Shown piece after piece: positions 17,788 to 26,334 of a DNA stretch of 47,614 bases. The stretch lies in assembly GCA_021740785.1 (NCBI GenBank), contig JAIOZI010000037.1, positions 1 through 47,614 on the forward strand. Reading direction: 5' to 3'. Under the pieces are notes generated by a model that saw only the letters and a program-made list of their open reading frames with translations, did no database searches and was not told the DNA's origin. The first letter of the stretch is position 1, and each line of letters opens with the position of its first letter. A program made the translations under genes and the position numbers. The stretch is from Melioribacteraceae bacterium (GTDB taxonomy: Bacteria > Bacteroidota > Ignavibacteria > Ignavibacteriales > Melioribacteraceae).

Positions 17788-17861
17788 GACTATTATTAGG
17801 GTAATATTTGAAGATAAATCCGAACCGGATTAGTTTGCAGTTCCTTTCACTTTTTTATTCG
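17788..17861. repeat. 74-bp direct repeat bracketing the secreted propeller gene, copy 2
   Basis: Copy of 15246-15319 with three substitutions. It begins with a duplicated fragment of the kinase's 3' end, in which the stop codon is preserved, and ends inside the true 3' end of the AlkD-like gene (last five codons and stop). Confidence 0.92.
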
Positions 17862-18524
17862 AGAAATAATTTTTTCATTTGTTAATTCTCTTAGAGCATC
17901 GCTGCCAATCCACCTGGCAGATTTAGATTCCGCTTCGGTTAATTTTATAGCTAATTTCACTGAGTGATGATGTAAATAAAGTGACCTTTTCCCGATCTGT
18001 CGCAAAGCCCAATTAACAGCCTTTTTAACAAAATTTCTATTATCAATTGATTCCTTTTCAATATAAGGGAAGAATTTCAGGAAGTCTTCATCAGGCGTTG
18101 TTTTTTCATGAACCGCCAGAACAGCCATTAAAGCAAATCCGGCACGTTTTACAAATTCCTCATTTCTGCCGCACCATTCAAAAGCTTTTTCCCATGCATA
18201 TGTTGTTCGTTTAAATAAATTGTTACAGCATTGATCACAAACATCCCACGAGTTAAAATCCTTTGCCCAATTATTCATTTGAGATTTTGTTACTTGCCCC
18301 GGGTCATCAATCATGCTTGATAAAATTCTTGCATCATGAATACCAGTGTTCCATAATGAAATCGCGAGCTGGTGATCCGTCCCGATTTTCTTTGCAATTT
18401 TACGCAAATCCGGAATAGAAACTCCGAAAGCAGTCGATGTATTAATTCCAAACCGCGCCATTCCAATCAGTGCATCCGGGCGTGTTTTTGATCTTAGTAA
18501 TTCAATTATTTCGGTTGTCTTCAT
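17847..18524 (-). CDS. DNA alkylation repair protein, AlkD-like glycosylase
   Basis: 225 residues of HEAT-like helical repeats, cytoplasmic. The residues that cradle the damaged base in Bacillus cereus AlkD (W109, D113, W187) correspond to W93 and D97 in SWDVCD and W172 in NWALRQ, with nearly the same spacing. The expected role is excision of N3- and N7-alkylated purines. The start ATG lies 5 bases after the stop of the DUF6544 gene, so it is the last gene of a minus-strand operon. Its final codons lie in the 74-bp duplicated segment, which places its 3' end at the junction where the propeller gene was inserted. Confidence 0.9.
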   Translation of the reverse strand: MKTTEIIELLRSKTRPDALIGMARFGINTSTAFGVSIPDLRKIAKKIGTDHQLAISLWNTGIHDARILSSMIDDPGQVTKSQMNNWAKDFNSWDVCDQCCNNLFKRTTYAWEKAFEWCGRNEEFVKRAGFALMAVLAVHEKTTPDEDFLKFFPYIEKESIDNRNFVKKAVNWALRQIGKRSLYLHHHSVKLAIKLTEAESKSARWIGSDALRELTNEKIISRIKK

Positions 18525-18529
18525 AGTGT

Positions 18530-19366
18530 TTATTTGTAATCAATTTTAGTTATTGAAAATTTACCGTATTGAAAGTTCTCTCCCGGAAGATTCCATTCAT
18601 AAACCAATTTGGTGGGAATTAGAAAACCGTCGAATTTTTTATAATCATCGAGGTGAATTGTATGTTTTGTTTTTGTATAACCAATTTTCGTAGTACGGAA
18701 TTTATCCATTGTCTCAATTTTTTGAATCTTCCCTTCACTATCGAAACTGCAGACAGCGTTAACTGTTATTCCATCATTTGAAAATCTTAAATTTGCGGTG
18801 GAACTATCAACGGCTGACCAGGTTAACTTTTCCGATGGGAGTAAAGCAGTAGGAAATAATACAGCTTCGGAAATAAATCGAACTAAAGCCGATTGATTCA
18901 CCTGATCACTTCTCACATCAGTGATCGTAATGCATGAATTCAGCTTAATGATCATTCCCCCTTTTCCGTTTAAATAGCTATCCACGGCTTTCATGAAGAA
19001 GAAGGAATTAATCTTCAAGTCGCCAATCCATACGAATCCCGGCATAACAGTTGAATAATACTGTTCGGCGGTTGCTTCTCTCCAATCTGTATTCTGCTCC
19101 AGTTTGAACTCACCTTTAAGTTCAGTATGAACAATTTGAGGATTTCCGGCGCCGGGGGAAATCACCAATTGAAAATATTTTTTTACGGGAGTTGGAAGCG
19201 TATCAGTGATAGTGACTTCATTCTTAATGTATTCATTAACTGTGGAGGCTTCAATTTTTCCGGTTGTCTCGTTGATCAACTGCTGCGTAAATAAATAACC
19301 CACAAATAAAAAGGAAAAGAATCCGATAAATGTAACCCCGATGACAATTAAAACAGTTTTTTTCAT
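18530..19366 (-). CDS. DUF6544-like membrane-anchored protein
   Basis: 278 residues with one N-terminal membrane span (VLIVIGVTFIGFFSFLFVGY); the rest is probably outside the cytoplasm. It resembles proteins labelled DUF6544/DUF6920, recognised by LPTPVKKYFQLV near residue 57, PGFVWIGDLKIN, and the ending FQYGKFSITKIDY. No catalytic residues are known to me. It sits between an SdiA-regulated-type lipoprotein and the AlkD-like gene with short spacers (38 and 5 bases), so it is likely co-transcribed with them. Function unknown. Confidence 0.7.
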   Translation of the reverse strand: MKKTVLIVIGVTFIGFFSFLFVGYLFTQQLINETTGKIEASTVNEYIKNEVTITDTLPTPVKKYFQLVISPGAGNPQIVHTELKGEFKLEQNTDWREATAEQYYSTVMPGFVWIGDLKINSFFFMKAVDSYLNGKGGMIIKLNSCITITDVRSDQVNQSALVRFISEAVLFPTALLPSEKLTWSAVDSSTANLRFSNDGITVNAVCSFDSEGKIQKIETMDKFRTTKIGYTKTKHTIHLDDYKKFDGFLIPTKLVYEWNLPGENFQYGKFSITKIDYK

Positions 19367-19404
19367 TGATTATGTTGCTCTCTTTTATTTCAATTTCTGC
19401 TGCG

Positions 19405-20148
19405 TTAATCTACTAATTTGAATGTGTAAAGAGATTCCGTATTATCAGAAATTAAATATGCGGTATTATTTTCAATGTCGATATGAATACCTTCAATCTG
19501 GGGTAAATGATGTTCGTAAATTTTTATTAAGTCGCCATCGAGTGAACATTTTGCAATCAGAGCGGATTCATCGCTGTTTATCCAAAGGTTGTTGTTTATT
19601 TCATCGTAGTAAATAGATGAAAAATCTTTCGCAAATGTTAATTCTTTTTTATCGAGAATATTCAGCTCATAATCCAGTTTAATTAGCAGCCCCGGATCTT
19701 TTTCATTTAACAGGTAAAAACAATTATCGTTCGGATTAAACGCAATTCCCTCCAAACCGGAATTAAGTTTTCCTTTCAAATCCAGTTTCTTTCTTTTCAA
19801 TTCTTCGCCGTTTGTTTTTAATATCAACACTTCTCTTTCACGTTCAAACATAACAGCAAGAGTTGTATCGTCAATAACAGTTATCCCTTCAAGATCATAT
19901 CCGTTTGTTGTAATAGTTTCAACCGGCTTACCGGATTTATCAATTTTATATATTGTGCTGTTTTCGTCACTCACAGTCCAAAAATAATTTCCATCTTTAG
20001 ATAATGCTAATCCGGATGGTTCGGCAATACCTAATTCTAAACAGTTCAGCTTTTTTAATTTGGCTGATGAATTATCATCACTCTTTTTGCAGCCCAACAA
20101 GATGAATAATGAAAATAAAAAATACATTGGGAATAAAAGTCGGTGCAT
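19405..20148 (-). CDS. SdiA-regulated-type (YjiK-like) propeller lipoprotein
   Basis: 247 residues. The N-terminus is a lipoprotein signal with lipobox LLGC (FSLFILLGCKKS). The rest is a small beta-propeller with NHL-like repeats (EPSGLALSKDGNYFWTVSDE, LEGITVIDD, LEGIAFNPNDNCFYLLNEKD, IEGIHIDIEN). E. coli YjiK belongs to this family and is regulated by SdiA; the biochemical role is unknown. It lies 50 bases downstream of the peroxiredoxin gene on the same strand, in a probable four-gene operon (peroxiredoxin, this gene, DUF6544, AlkD-like). Confidence 0.8.
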   Translation of the reverse strand: MHRLLFPMYFLFSLFILLGCKKSDDNSSAKLKKLNCLELGIAEPSGLALSKDGNYFWTVSDENSTIYKIDKSGKPVETITTNGYDLEGITVIDDTTLAVMFEREREVLILKTNGEELKRKKLDLKGKLNSGLEGIAFNPNDNCFYLLNEKDPGLLIKLDYELNILDKKELTFAKDFSSIYYDEINNNLWINSDESALIAKCSLDGDLIKIYEHHLPQIEGIHIDIENNTAYLISDNTESLYTFKLVD

Positions 20149-20198
20149 AATTTTCCCGGAACATTAATTAACACAACGTTATGGAAATGTGAAAGTTT

Positions 20199-20849
20199 TT
20201 AGTCAAGACTCTTAAAAGTAAACCACCAATCATAACCTTCTTTTGATTTCAATCTTTCTGCCGCAGTTGCAACATCTTTTGGCGGAGGAATAATAACTTT
20301 ATCTCCGATAATTTCATTGTTAGGCCAATTCTCCGGCATTGCCACCTTGTTAGCATCGGAAATTTGAAGAGCTTTTAATGCACGCAGAACCTCATCAATT
20401 TGCCTTCCTATTTCCTGTGGATAGTAAATCATTAATCGAATAATTCCGTTAGGATCAATTATAAATACTGCTCGCACAGTATTTGTTCCTTTGCCGGGAT
20501 GAATCATACCAAGTTTCATTGCAGTCCGTCCCATATCATCGGCGATAACCGGAAATGGAATTCTTGTATCGAGTTTTTCTTCAATCCATTCAACCCATTT
20601 AATATGAGAGAAAACCTGATCGATCGAATGACCTAATAATTCCGCATTCAATTTCTTGAACTCATCGTTTCTTTTTGCAAATGCTACGAATTCAGTCGTG
20701 CATACAGGTGTAAAATCACCGGGATGACTAAATAATACGAGCCACTTACCTTCATAATCTTTTGGAATATTTTTAATTCCGTGTGTCGTTTGTACTTCCA
20801 TCTCCGGAAGCTTTTCGCCAAGTAAAGGAATGCCGCTTTTGTCTTCCAT
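20199..20849 (-). CDS. Peroxiredoxin, Prx6/1-Cys type
   Basis: 216 residues, cytoplasmic. The peroxidatic cysteine is in the signature [13 protein letters not shown], and the Prx6-type C-terminal domain follows. Relatives in archaea and many bacteria carry a resolving cysteine pair near the C-terminus (around YDWWFC); here the sequence is GYDWWFTFK and no second cysteine exists in the protein, so it should act as a true 1-Cys enzyme needing an external thiol. It reduces hydrogen peroxide and alkyl hydroperoxides. A near-perfect ribosome binding site (AAGGAGGT) precedes the ATG. It is first in the minus-strand operon ending with the AlkD-like glycosylase, a plausible damage-defence grouping. 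Confidence 0.95.
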   Translation of the reverse strand: MEDKSGIPLLGEKLPEMEVQTTHGIKNIPKDYEGKWLVLFSHPGDFTPVCTTEFVAFAKRNDEFKKLNAELLGHSIDQVFSHIKWVEWIEEKLDTRIPFPVIADDMGRTAMKLGMIHPGKGTNTVRAVFIIDPNGIIRLMIYYPQEIGRQIDEVLRALKALQISDANKVAMPENWPNNEIIGDKVIIPPPKDVATAAERLKSKEGYDWWFTFKSLD

Positions 20850-21043
20850 TATTACCTCCTTGTAATTTTAAAAATCATATAAATGATCTGATCTATCTTA
20901 GCAAAATTGATAACTTAAAAATATGGTTTTAGATATCCTTTTCCAATTATGATTTGGATGCAGATCATCCTATAGATTAATAACTCACGTTACGCAAACT
21001 CATATTTAAAATTGCCACGACCTTTGGAGGCTGTGTGAAAATT

Positions 21044-21312
21044 GTAGAGCCCGTCTGCTCATCAGAGTCCGACGGGCGGAATCCCGACAGGGTGCCTCGG
21101 TGTCCAATGTTGTCAACTTAAGATAAAAAATGTGGCTAAAGCCACATTGGGTTTAATTTTTTAGCCCGTTGCCTAAAGGCAACGGCTATTATGGTTTTAT
21201 AATAGCCGTTCGCTTTAGCGAACGGGTTTAATATCCGAAAAATCATTCGGCTTTAGCCGCATTCTTAGGTGTACTAAGTTGACAGCATTGCTCGGTGTCA
21301 GACGGGCTCTAC
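21044..21312. repeat. Hairpin element interrupted by the MITE-like insertion
   Basis: Arms gtagagcccgtctg (21044-21057) and its perfect reverse complement cagacgggctctac (21299-21312). Removing 21105-21290 and one copy of the 9-bp repeat restores a compact hairpin with a loop of about 55 bases that itself contains gtccgacgggcggaatcccgac-like sub-structure (described by position 21067-21088). Confidence 0.75.
21105..21290. mobile_element. 186-bp MITE-like element with 9-bp target duplication
   Basis: Terminal inverted repeats caatgttgtcaactta (21105-21120) and taagttgacagcattg (21275-21290) match at 15 of 16 positions. Directly outside lie identical 9-bp repeats, ctcggtgtc (21096-21104 and 21291-21299). 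The interior is four short palindromes built around ctaaag/ctttag: 21130-21147, 21166-21185, 21206-21225 and 21248-21259, plus ggctattat/ataatagcc. No ORF, so it would need a transposase in trans. Confidence 0.8.
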
Positions 21313-21438
21313 AATTAACATTTTCACACAAGCTCTAACTATCGGGGTCATTCAATACAAACTCTGCGTAACGTGAGTTAATAATTTTAATTGGACAATA
21401 GATTTTGCTATTTTTGTATAAATGAATTTGGAGCATTA

Positions 21439-21651
21439 ATGATTAGTAAAGAGTTGCTGGATATTCTCTGCTGCCCGGAATCGAAAGCCGATCTTGTTTT
21501 AGATGGTGAATTTCTAGTTTCAACAGATAAAGCCACTCGCAGAAGATACAGAATTGAAGATGATATCCCGGTTATGCTGATTGATGATTCAGAAGTATTG
21601 AGTGAAGATGAATGGAAGGAAATAATGAAAAAATACGGGAAAGAAGTTTAA
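21439..21651 (+). CDS. Trm112-like (UPF0434) small protein
   Basis: 70 residues beginning MISKELLDILCCPESKADLV and containing DDIPVMLIDD, the typical core of Trm112/YcaR-like proteins. In eukaryotes and archaea Trm112 activates methyltransferases; the bacterial role is poorly known. The zinc ligands are reduced to the CC pair; the second Cys pair of eukaryotic Trm112 is absent. I chose ATG 21439 because it starts at the conserved family N-terminus and has GGAG at 21430-21433. A longer TTG-initiated frame from 21391 would run into promoter DNA. It is first in the run leading to clpX. Confidence 0.85.
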   Translation: MISKELLDILCCPESKADLVLDGEFLVSTDKATRRRYRIEDDIPVMLIDDSEVLSEDEWKEIMKKYGKEV

Positions 21652-21677
21652 TCCCGGTTTTATTATCTCATCATTAT

Positions 21678-23150
21678 ATGATTATAAAAAACAATCCCGA
21701 AGAAATACAAACCTATCTTGTTGACGCCGCTAATTACAAAGGCTTTTGTGAAGAAGTCGTTTTCCCTGAATCCGAAAATGATATTATTAATATTGTAAAG
21801 GAGGCGAATAAGACCGGTAAAAAGATTACCGTTGCCGGTAATGGTACGGGACTCACAGGCGCACGTGTACCGGAAGGTGGAATTGTAATTGCAACCGATA
21901 AACTAAACAGCATTATTAATATTGATTGCGACAATCAAAAGGCGCTTGTTCAGCCGGCTGTGCTGCTAGCAGATTTTCAATCGGAATTGAAAGAGAAAGA
22001 ATTATTCTATCCGCCGGATCCGACGGAAACCAATTGTTTCATCGGCGCAACAATTGCTACCAATGCTTCGGGTGCGAGAACATTTAAGTATGGACCAACA
22101 CGAAACTTCGTGAATAAATTGAATGTGATTCTTCCAACCGGTGAAATACTATCAATTGAAAGAGGGAAAAATTTTGCTGAAGATAATAAGTTGACTTTAT
22201 TAACCGGTACCGGAAGTGAAATTATTGTAAATGTTCCAAAATATAAAATGCCCGGAACGAAACACTCAGCCGGTTACTATGTTAATCCCCGAATGGACGC
22301 AATTGATTTATTTATTGGGGCAGAGGGAACATTGGGAATTATAACGGAAGTTGAATTAAAAGTTTTGCCCCTTCCTCAAAATGTTTTTTCGAGTGTTATA
22401 TTTTTCTCAAATGAAGATGATGCGCTAAGTTTTATTTCGGCAGTTCGAAACAAGAGCAAAGATAACCCGGAATCAATTATTGATGCATCAGCGCTTGAAT
22501 ATTTTGATGAGAGAGCTTTAAAATTCTTAATCGATGATTTTCCGAACATACCTGCAGAAGCAAAAGCAGCGGTTTGGTTAGAAAATGAATTTGAAAAAAA
22601 GGATGAGGAAATATTATACAATAAATGGATTGAATTGATAGAAAAATTCAACGGAGATATTGATAATGCGTGGTTTGCTTTCGATAATGTAGAAAGAAAG
22701 TCTTTTCAGGATTTCCGTCATGCAGTTTCCTGGAAAGTGAGTGAATATTTGGTAAAGAATAATTTGAAAAAAGTCGGGACAGATACTGCAGTACCGCATG
22801 AAAAATTTAAAGAGTTTTATTACTCATGTAAGGATTTGGTTGAGAATGCCGGGATTGATTACATTGCATACGGTCATTTCGGCGATTCGCATCTTCACCT
22901 TAATATGCTGCCTAAATCCGAAAATGAATATTCTGCGGCTAAGGAATTATATGCCGATATTTGCAGGTTAAGCGTTTCTCTTGGAGGAACAATTTCAGCT
23001 GAACATGGTATAGGTAAATTGAAAAGAGAATATTTGCTGGAAATGTACGGGGAGAAGTATATCATAGAAATGGCAAAGGTAAAAAAGATGTTGGACCCAA
23101 ACTCAATAATGAATATCGGTAATATTTTTTCCGAAGAATATTTGAAATAA
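21678..23150 (+). CDS. FAD-linked oxidase, GlcD/D-lactate dehydrogenase type
   Basis: About 490 residues, cytoplasmic or membrane-associated. The FAD_binding_4 domain contains TVAGNGTGLTGARVPEGG and the PPDPTE loop. The FAD-oxidase C-terminal domain carries the metal and active-site histidines in YGHFGDSHLHLNM and SAEHGIGKLKR. Family members oxidise 2-hydroxy acids such as D-lactate or glycolate; exact substrate not decidable. ATG 21678 fits the family start; an upstream in-frame ATG at 21612 would overlap the Trm112-like gene in another frame by 40 bases. No GlcE/GlcF subunit genes follow. A TPR protein gene begins 6 bases after its stop. Confidence 0.92.
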   Translation: MIIKNNPEEIQTYLVDAANYKGFCEEVVFPESENDIINIVKEANKTGKKITVAGNGTGLTGARVPEGGIVIATDKLNSIINIDCDNQKALVQPAVLLADFQSELKEKELFYPPDPTETNCFIGATIATNASGARTFKYGPTRNFVNKLNVILPTGEILSIERGKNFAEDNKLTLLTGTGSEIIVNVPKYKMPGTKHSAGYYVNPRMDAIDLFIGAEGTLGIITEVELKVLPLPQNVFSSVIFFSNEDDALSFISAVRNKSKDNPESIIDASALEYFDERALKFLIDDFPNIPAEAKAAVWLENEFEKKDEEILYNKWIELIEKFNGDIDNAWFAFDNVERKSFQDFRHAVSWKVSEYLVKNNLKKVGTDTAVPHEKFKEFYYSCKDLVENAGIDYIAYGHFGDSHLHLNMLPKSENEYSAAKELYADICRLSVSLGGTISAEHGIGKLKREYLLEMYGEKYIIEMAKVKKMLDPNSIMNIGNIFSEEYLK

Positions 23151-23156
23151 ATACAC

Positions 23157-25007
23157 ATGAAAAATTTCGTTTACATATTAATTTTGATCTCGTTTGGTTT
23201 TATTTCCGGACAAATCGATCAGCTTGATCAGGAGAAATTGAAGCTCGCCCAAAAATATGAGCAAGCCGGACAATTAGAAAAAGCTGAAGAGATTTACAGC
23301 GGACTGCTTCAAAAGTATCCATGGAATCAACAGTATATAGATAATTTAAATAAAGTTTACCTTGCGCAGAAAAATTATCAAGCGTCAATTGAGTTATTAA
23401 AACGAAGGCTAAATAATTCACCTCAGGATTTAAATACTTACGGTTTGCTCGGCAGCACATATTACATAATGAATAAAGAAGATGATGCTTTCAGAGTTTG
23501 GGACGAAGCAATTGAGAAGAGTAAAAGTCAATCCGTAGCATATCGTGTTATTGCCAATTATGCGATTAGAAACAGGGCGTTTGATAAAGCGACAGACATT
23601 TTAGAAAAAGGTAAGGAAAACGCCAAAGATCCGAAAATGTTTTCGTATGACCTGGCTAACATTTATTCAATCACAATGAATTATAAAAATGCTGCCGAAG
23701 AATATTGTGAAGTAATTCTTGATGATCCCAAGCAATTTAATTCGGTAATTGCACGGATGAACAATTACCTGAATTCAGCCGGAGCTGTTGATGAATCAGT
23801 TGATGCAATAAAAAGTTATGTGGATGAATACGAAGACAACCCGGAATTGCTGAACCTTCTGGTTAATGTCTATCAAAGCGGGGGATTGTATAACGAGGCT
23901 TTCGAATCAGTTAAGAAACTTGATACGAAAACAGAAAATAACGGAGCTCGGATTTTCAGTTTTGCACAGTCCGCATTCAATGACGGTGAATTTACAACTG
24001 CAGTGGAAGCTTTTAAATTGGTAATCGAGAAATATACAGAGGCGCCGTTTTATTCTTATGCAAGAATTAAATATGTGAGAACAGTTGAGGAATTATTAAA
24101 CAGAAGTGAATCAAAAGAAAGATGGAAACCCATTTCTATTCCGGGGGTCGGTTCAGATAGATATAAAGACATTTTGCAGACGTATAATGAATTGGCTGTA
24201 GATTTTTCGGGAACTGAAATCAGCAAGGAAGCTGTTTATAGAATGGGCGTTATTCATTATCAAAAATATTTCAACATTGCTGAAGCAGAGAGTTTATTCA
24301 CAGAAGTAATATCAAATAAACCTCCAACACAATTTGATAATCATGCATTAATTAATCTTGCGGAGATATCAATTGTTCAAGGGGATTTGAATAAGGCTGA
24401 GGAGTATTATCAAAGAGTCTTCAGCGCACCTCAGAATTTAAATGATATAAGAAATGCCGCCGTGTATGGGATGGGTAAAATAGATTTTTGGAAAGGAAAT
24501 TTTGAAGGCGCGCTTAAAATGCTGGGTGGTTTGACTAATAAACTGCAGGATGATTTTGCCAACGACGCCCTGGAACTTGCCGTCATGATTAATATTTTTC
24601 GTAAAGATTCAATCAATCTCTCTGCATTTGCAAAGGCTGATTTTATGGCATCAAGATATCAATTAGAAACTGCATCAAAAATGTTTGAATCGATCTCATT
24701 AAATGAATCGCTGATGGTTTTGAATGATCTTGCAAAGTATGAAAACGCAAAATTACTTATTGCAAGCAACCAGTATACAAAGGCAGAAGCAGTTCTAAGG
24801 GAAATTATTGAAAGTGAGAAACCGAATTTAAAAAGTGACGATTCATATTTCCTATTGGCAAAGCTCTACCGTTACGGATTATCCGATAATGTGAACGCCG
24901 TCAAGATTTATGAGAAATTGCTTGAAAAATTCCCCGCTTCGTTATATCTTTCCCAGTCTAGGCAAGCATTAAAAGAATTAGAGAACAATCAAAGTGAAAC
25001 TATATGA
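23157..25007 (+). CDS. Exported tetratricopeptide repeat protein
   Basis: 616 residues with an N-terminal signal peptide ([16 protein letters not shown]). It is nearly all helical TPR-like repeats, beginning [20 protein letters not shown] and continuing to a C-terminal TPR around [20 protein letters not shown]. Such periplasmic TPR proteins act as scaffolds for envelope complexes; no specific partner can be named. It overlaps clpX by 4 bases (atga), so the two are translationally coupled, and it lies 6 bases after the oxidase gene. Confidence 0.88.
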   Translation: MKNFVYILILISFGFISGQIDQLDQEKLKLAQKYEQAGQLEKAEEIYSGLLQKYPWNQQYIDNLNKVYLAQKNYQASIELLKRRLNNSPQDLNTYGLLGSTYYIMNKEDDAFRVWDEAIEKSKSQSVAYRVIANYAIRNRAFDKATDILEKGKENAKDPKMFSYDLANIYSITMNYKNAAEEYCEVILDDPKQFNSVIARMNNYLNSAGAVDESVDAIKSYVDEYEDNPELLNLLVNVYQSGGLYNEAFESVKKLDTKTENNGARIFSFAQSAFNDGEFTTAVEAFKLVIEKYTEAPFYSYARIKYVRTVEELLNRSESKERWKPISIPGVGSDRYKDILQTYNELAVDFSGTEISKEAVYRMGVIHYQKYFNIAEAESLFTEVISNKPPTQFDNHALINLAEISIVQGDLNKAEEYYQRVFSAPQNLNDIRNAAVYGMGKIDFWKGNFEGALKMLGGLTNKLQDDFANDALELAVMINIFRKDSINLSAFAKADFMASRYQLETASKMFESISLNESLMVLNDLAKYENAKLLIASNQYTKAEAVLREIIESEKPNLKSDDSYFLLAKLYRYGLSDNVNAVKIYEKLLEKFPASLYLSQSRQALKELENNQSETI

Positions 25008-26260
25008 AAGAGACAGAAAACAATCAGAAATCGATTAAATGTTCATTCTGCGGAAGGTATGGAACTGAAGTTGCAAGCATGGTTGCAGGTCCCGATGTTT
25101 ACATCTGCGATATATGTATTAAAACCAGTGTTGATATTTTAAAGAATAATCTCGCTGCTTACAGCACGAAGTCATCACCGAAGGGATTGCTGACACCGGA
25201 AATGCTGAAGAAGAAATTAGATGAACATGTAATTGGGCAGGATCAGGCGAAGAAAGTTTTATCCGTTGCCGTTTACAATCATTATAAAAGAATAAATTCC
25301 GCATCCTCATTTTTTGAACTGGATGATGTGGAAATTGAGAAGAGCAATATTATGCTTATTGGTCCGACCGGTGTCGGTAAAACACTGGTAGCTCAAACCT
25401 TGGCAAAAATTCTTGATGTACCTTTTGCAATTGCCGATGCAACAACATTAACCGAAGCCGGGTATGTAGGTGATGATGTTGAAACAGTTCTGGTAAGACT
25501 GCTTCAGGCTGCCGATTATAATCTAGAGAAAGCCCAAAAGGGAATTATCTATATCGATGAGATTGATAAGATTGCCAGAAAGAGTGAGAGTACTTCTATC
25601 ACACGTGATGTTTCGGGCGAAGGCGTTCAGCAGGCATTACTAAAAATATTGGAAGGTACGGTTGCTGGAGTCCCGCCGAGAGGCGGCAGAAAACATCCCG
25701 AACAGAGTCTTATAAATATTAACACGAAAAATATTTTGTTCATTGTAGGCGGCGCATTCGACGGTATTGATCCCATTATTGCCCGTAGAATTAACAAGAA
25801 TACAATGGGATTCGGATCGGATTCGCTGGAAAAAAGTAACCTGGGAAGAGATGATTTGATTCAACAGACTCAACCTGAAGACCTGCTTAAATTCGGATTG
25901 ATTCCTGAATTAATCGGCAGGCTGCCTATCATTGCGCCTCTCCATTCGTTGAATGAGGAAGCGATGAAGGATATTTTGACCCAGCCGAAAAATGCTATCA
26001 TCAAACAGTTTAAAAAACTTTTCTTGATGGAAGGCGTTGAATTAGAATTTGATCCGCTGGCGTTGGACGAAGTTGTTAAAGATGCAATTTCAAGAAAAAC
26101 CGGTGCAAGGGCATTGAGATCGATAGTAGAAGGAATTCTGCTTGAAATAATGTATGATCTTCCTTCACTTGAGAATGTTGAAAAATGTTTGATTACAAAA
26201 GACACTGTTACAAAGAAAGCAAAACCGATTTATTTCGACTCCGAAAAAAAATCTGCATAA
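25004..26260 (+). CDS. clpX: ATP-dependent Clp protease ATP-binding subunit ClpX
   Basis: 418 residues, the normal length. The N-terminal zinc-binding domain has CSFCG and CDICI. The AAA+ core has Walker A GPTGVGKT, the pore loop GYVGDD, Walker [11 protein letters not shown], and the second pore loop in GGRKHPEQ. The loop that docks ClpP reads MGFG where IGF/LGF is usual. ClpX unfolds tagged proteins and feeds them to ClpP in the cytoplasm. No clpP lies in the window. It overlaps the TPR gene upstream and ends before a clear terminator, so it is the last gene of the Trm112-oxidase-TPR-clpX run. Confidence 0.98.
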   Translation: MKETENNQKSIKCSFCGRYGTEVASMVAGPDVYICDICIKTSVDILKNNLAAYSTKSSPKGLLTPEMLKKKLDEHVIGQDQAKKVLSVAVYNHYKRINSASSFFELDDVEIEKSNIMLIGPTGVGKTLVAQTLAKILDVPFAIADATTLTEAGYVGDDVETVLVRLLQAADYNLEKAQKGIIYIDEIDKIARKSESTSITRDVSGEGVQQALLKILEGTVAGVPPRGGRKHPEQSLININTKNILFIVGGAFDGIDPIIARRINKNTMGFGSDSLEKSNLGRDDLIQQTQPEDLLKFGLIPELIGRLPIIAPLHSLNEEAMKDILTQPKNAIIKQFKKLFLMEGVELEFDPLALDEVVKDAISRKTGARALRSIVEGILLEIMYDLPSLENVEKCLITKDTVTKKAKPIYFDSEKKSA

Positions 26261-26270
26261 TTGAAAAACT

Positions 26271-26311
26271 AAAAGCTCAGTCAATTGTATAAAGATGAAC
26301 TGAGCTTTTTT
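26271..26311 (+). terminator. Rho-independent terminator after clpX
   Basis: The 11-bp stem aaaagctcagt (26271-26281) pairs with actgagctttt (26299-26309), loop of 17 bases, followed by a T run. It lies 10 bases after the clpX stop. Confidence 0.85.
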
Positions 26312-26334
26312 GTATCTATTCGAAGGAAAATTAT

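Larger units (their letters stand above)
20981..21380. mobile_element. Composite nested inverted-repeat element
   Basis: Outer perfect 16-bp inverted repeats, taactcacgttacgca (20981-20996) and its complement (21365-21380). Inside, tgtgtgaaaa (21032-21041) pairs with ttttcacaca (21321-21330), and next comes a 14-bp pair (21044-21057 with 21299-21312). A separate MITE-like unit sits in the centre. The 588 bases between the peroxiredoxin and Trm112-like genes contain no other gene. Confidence 0.75.
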
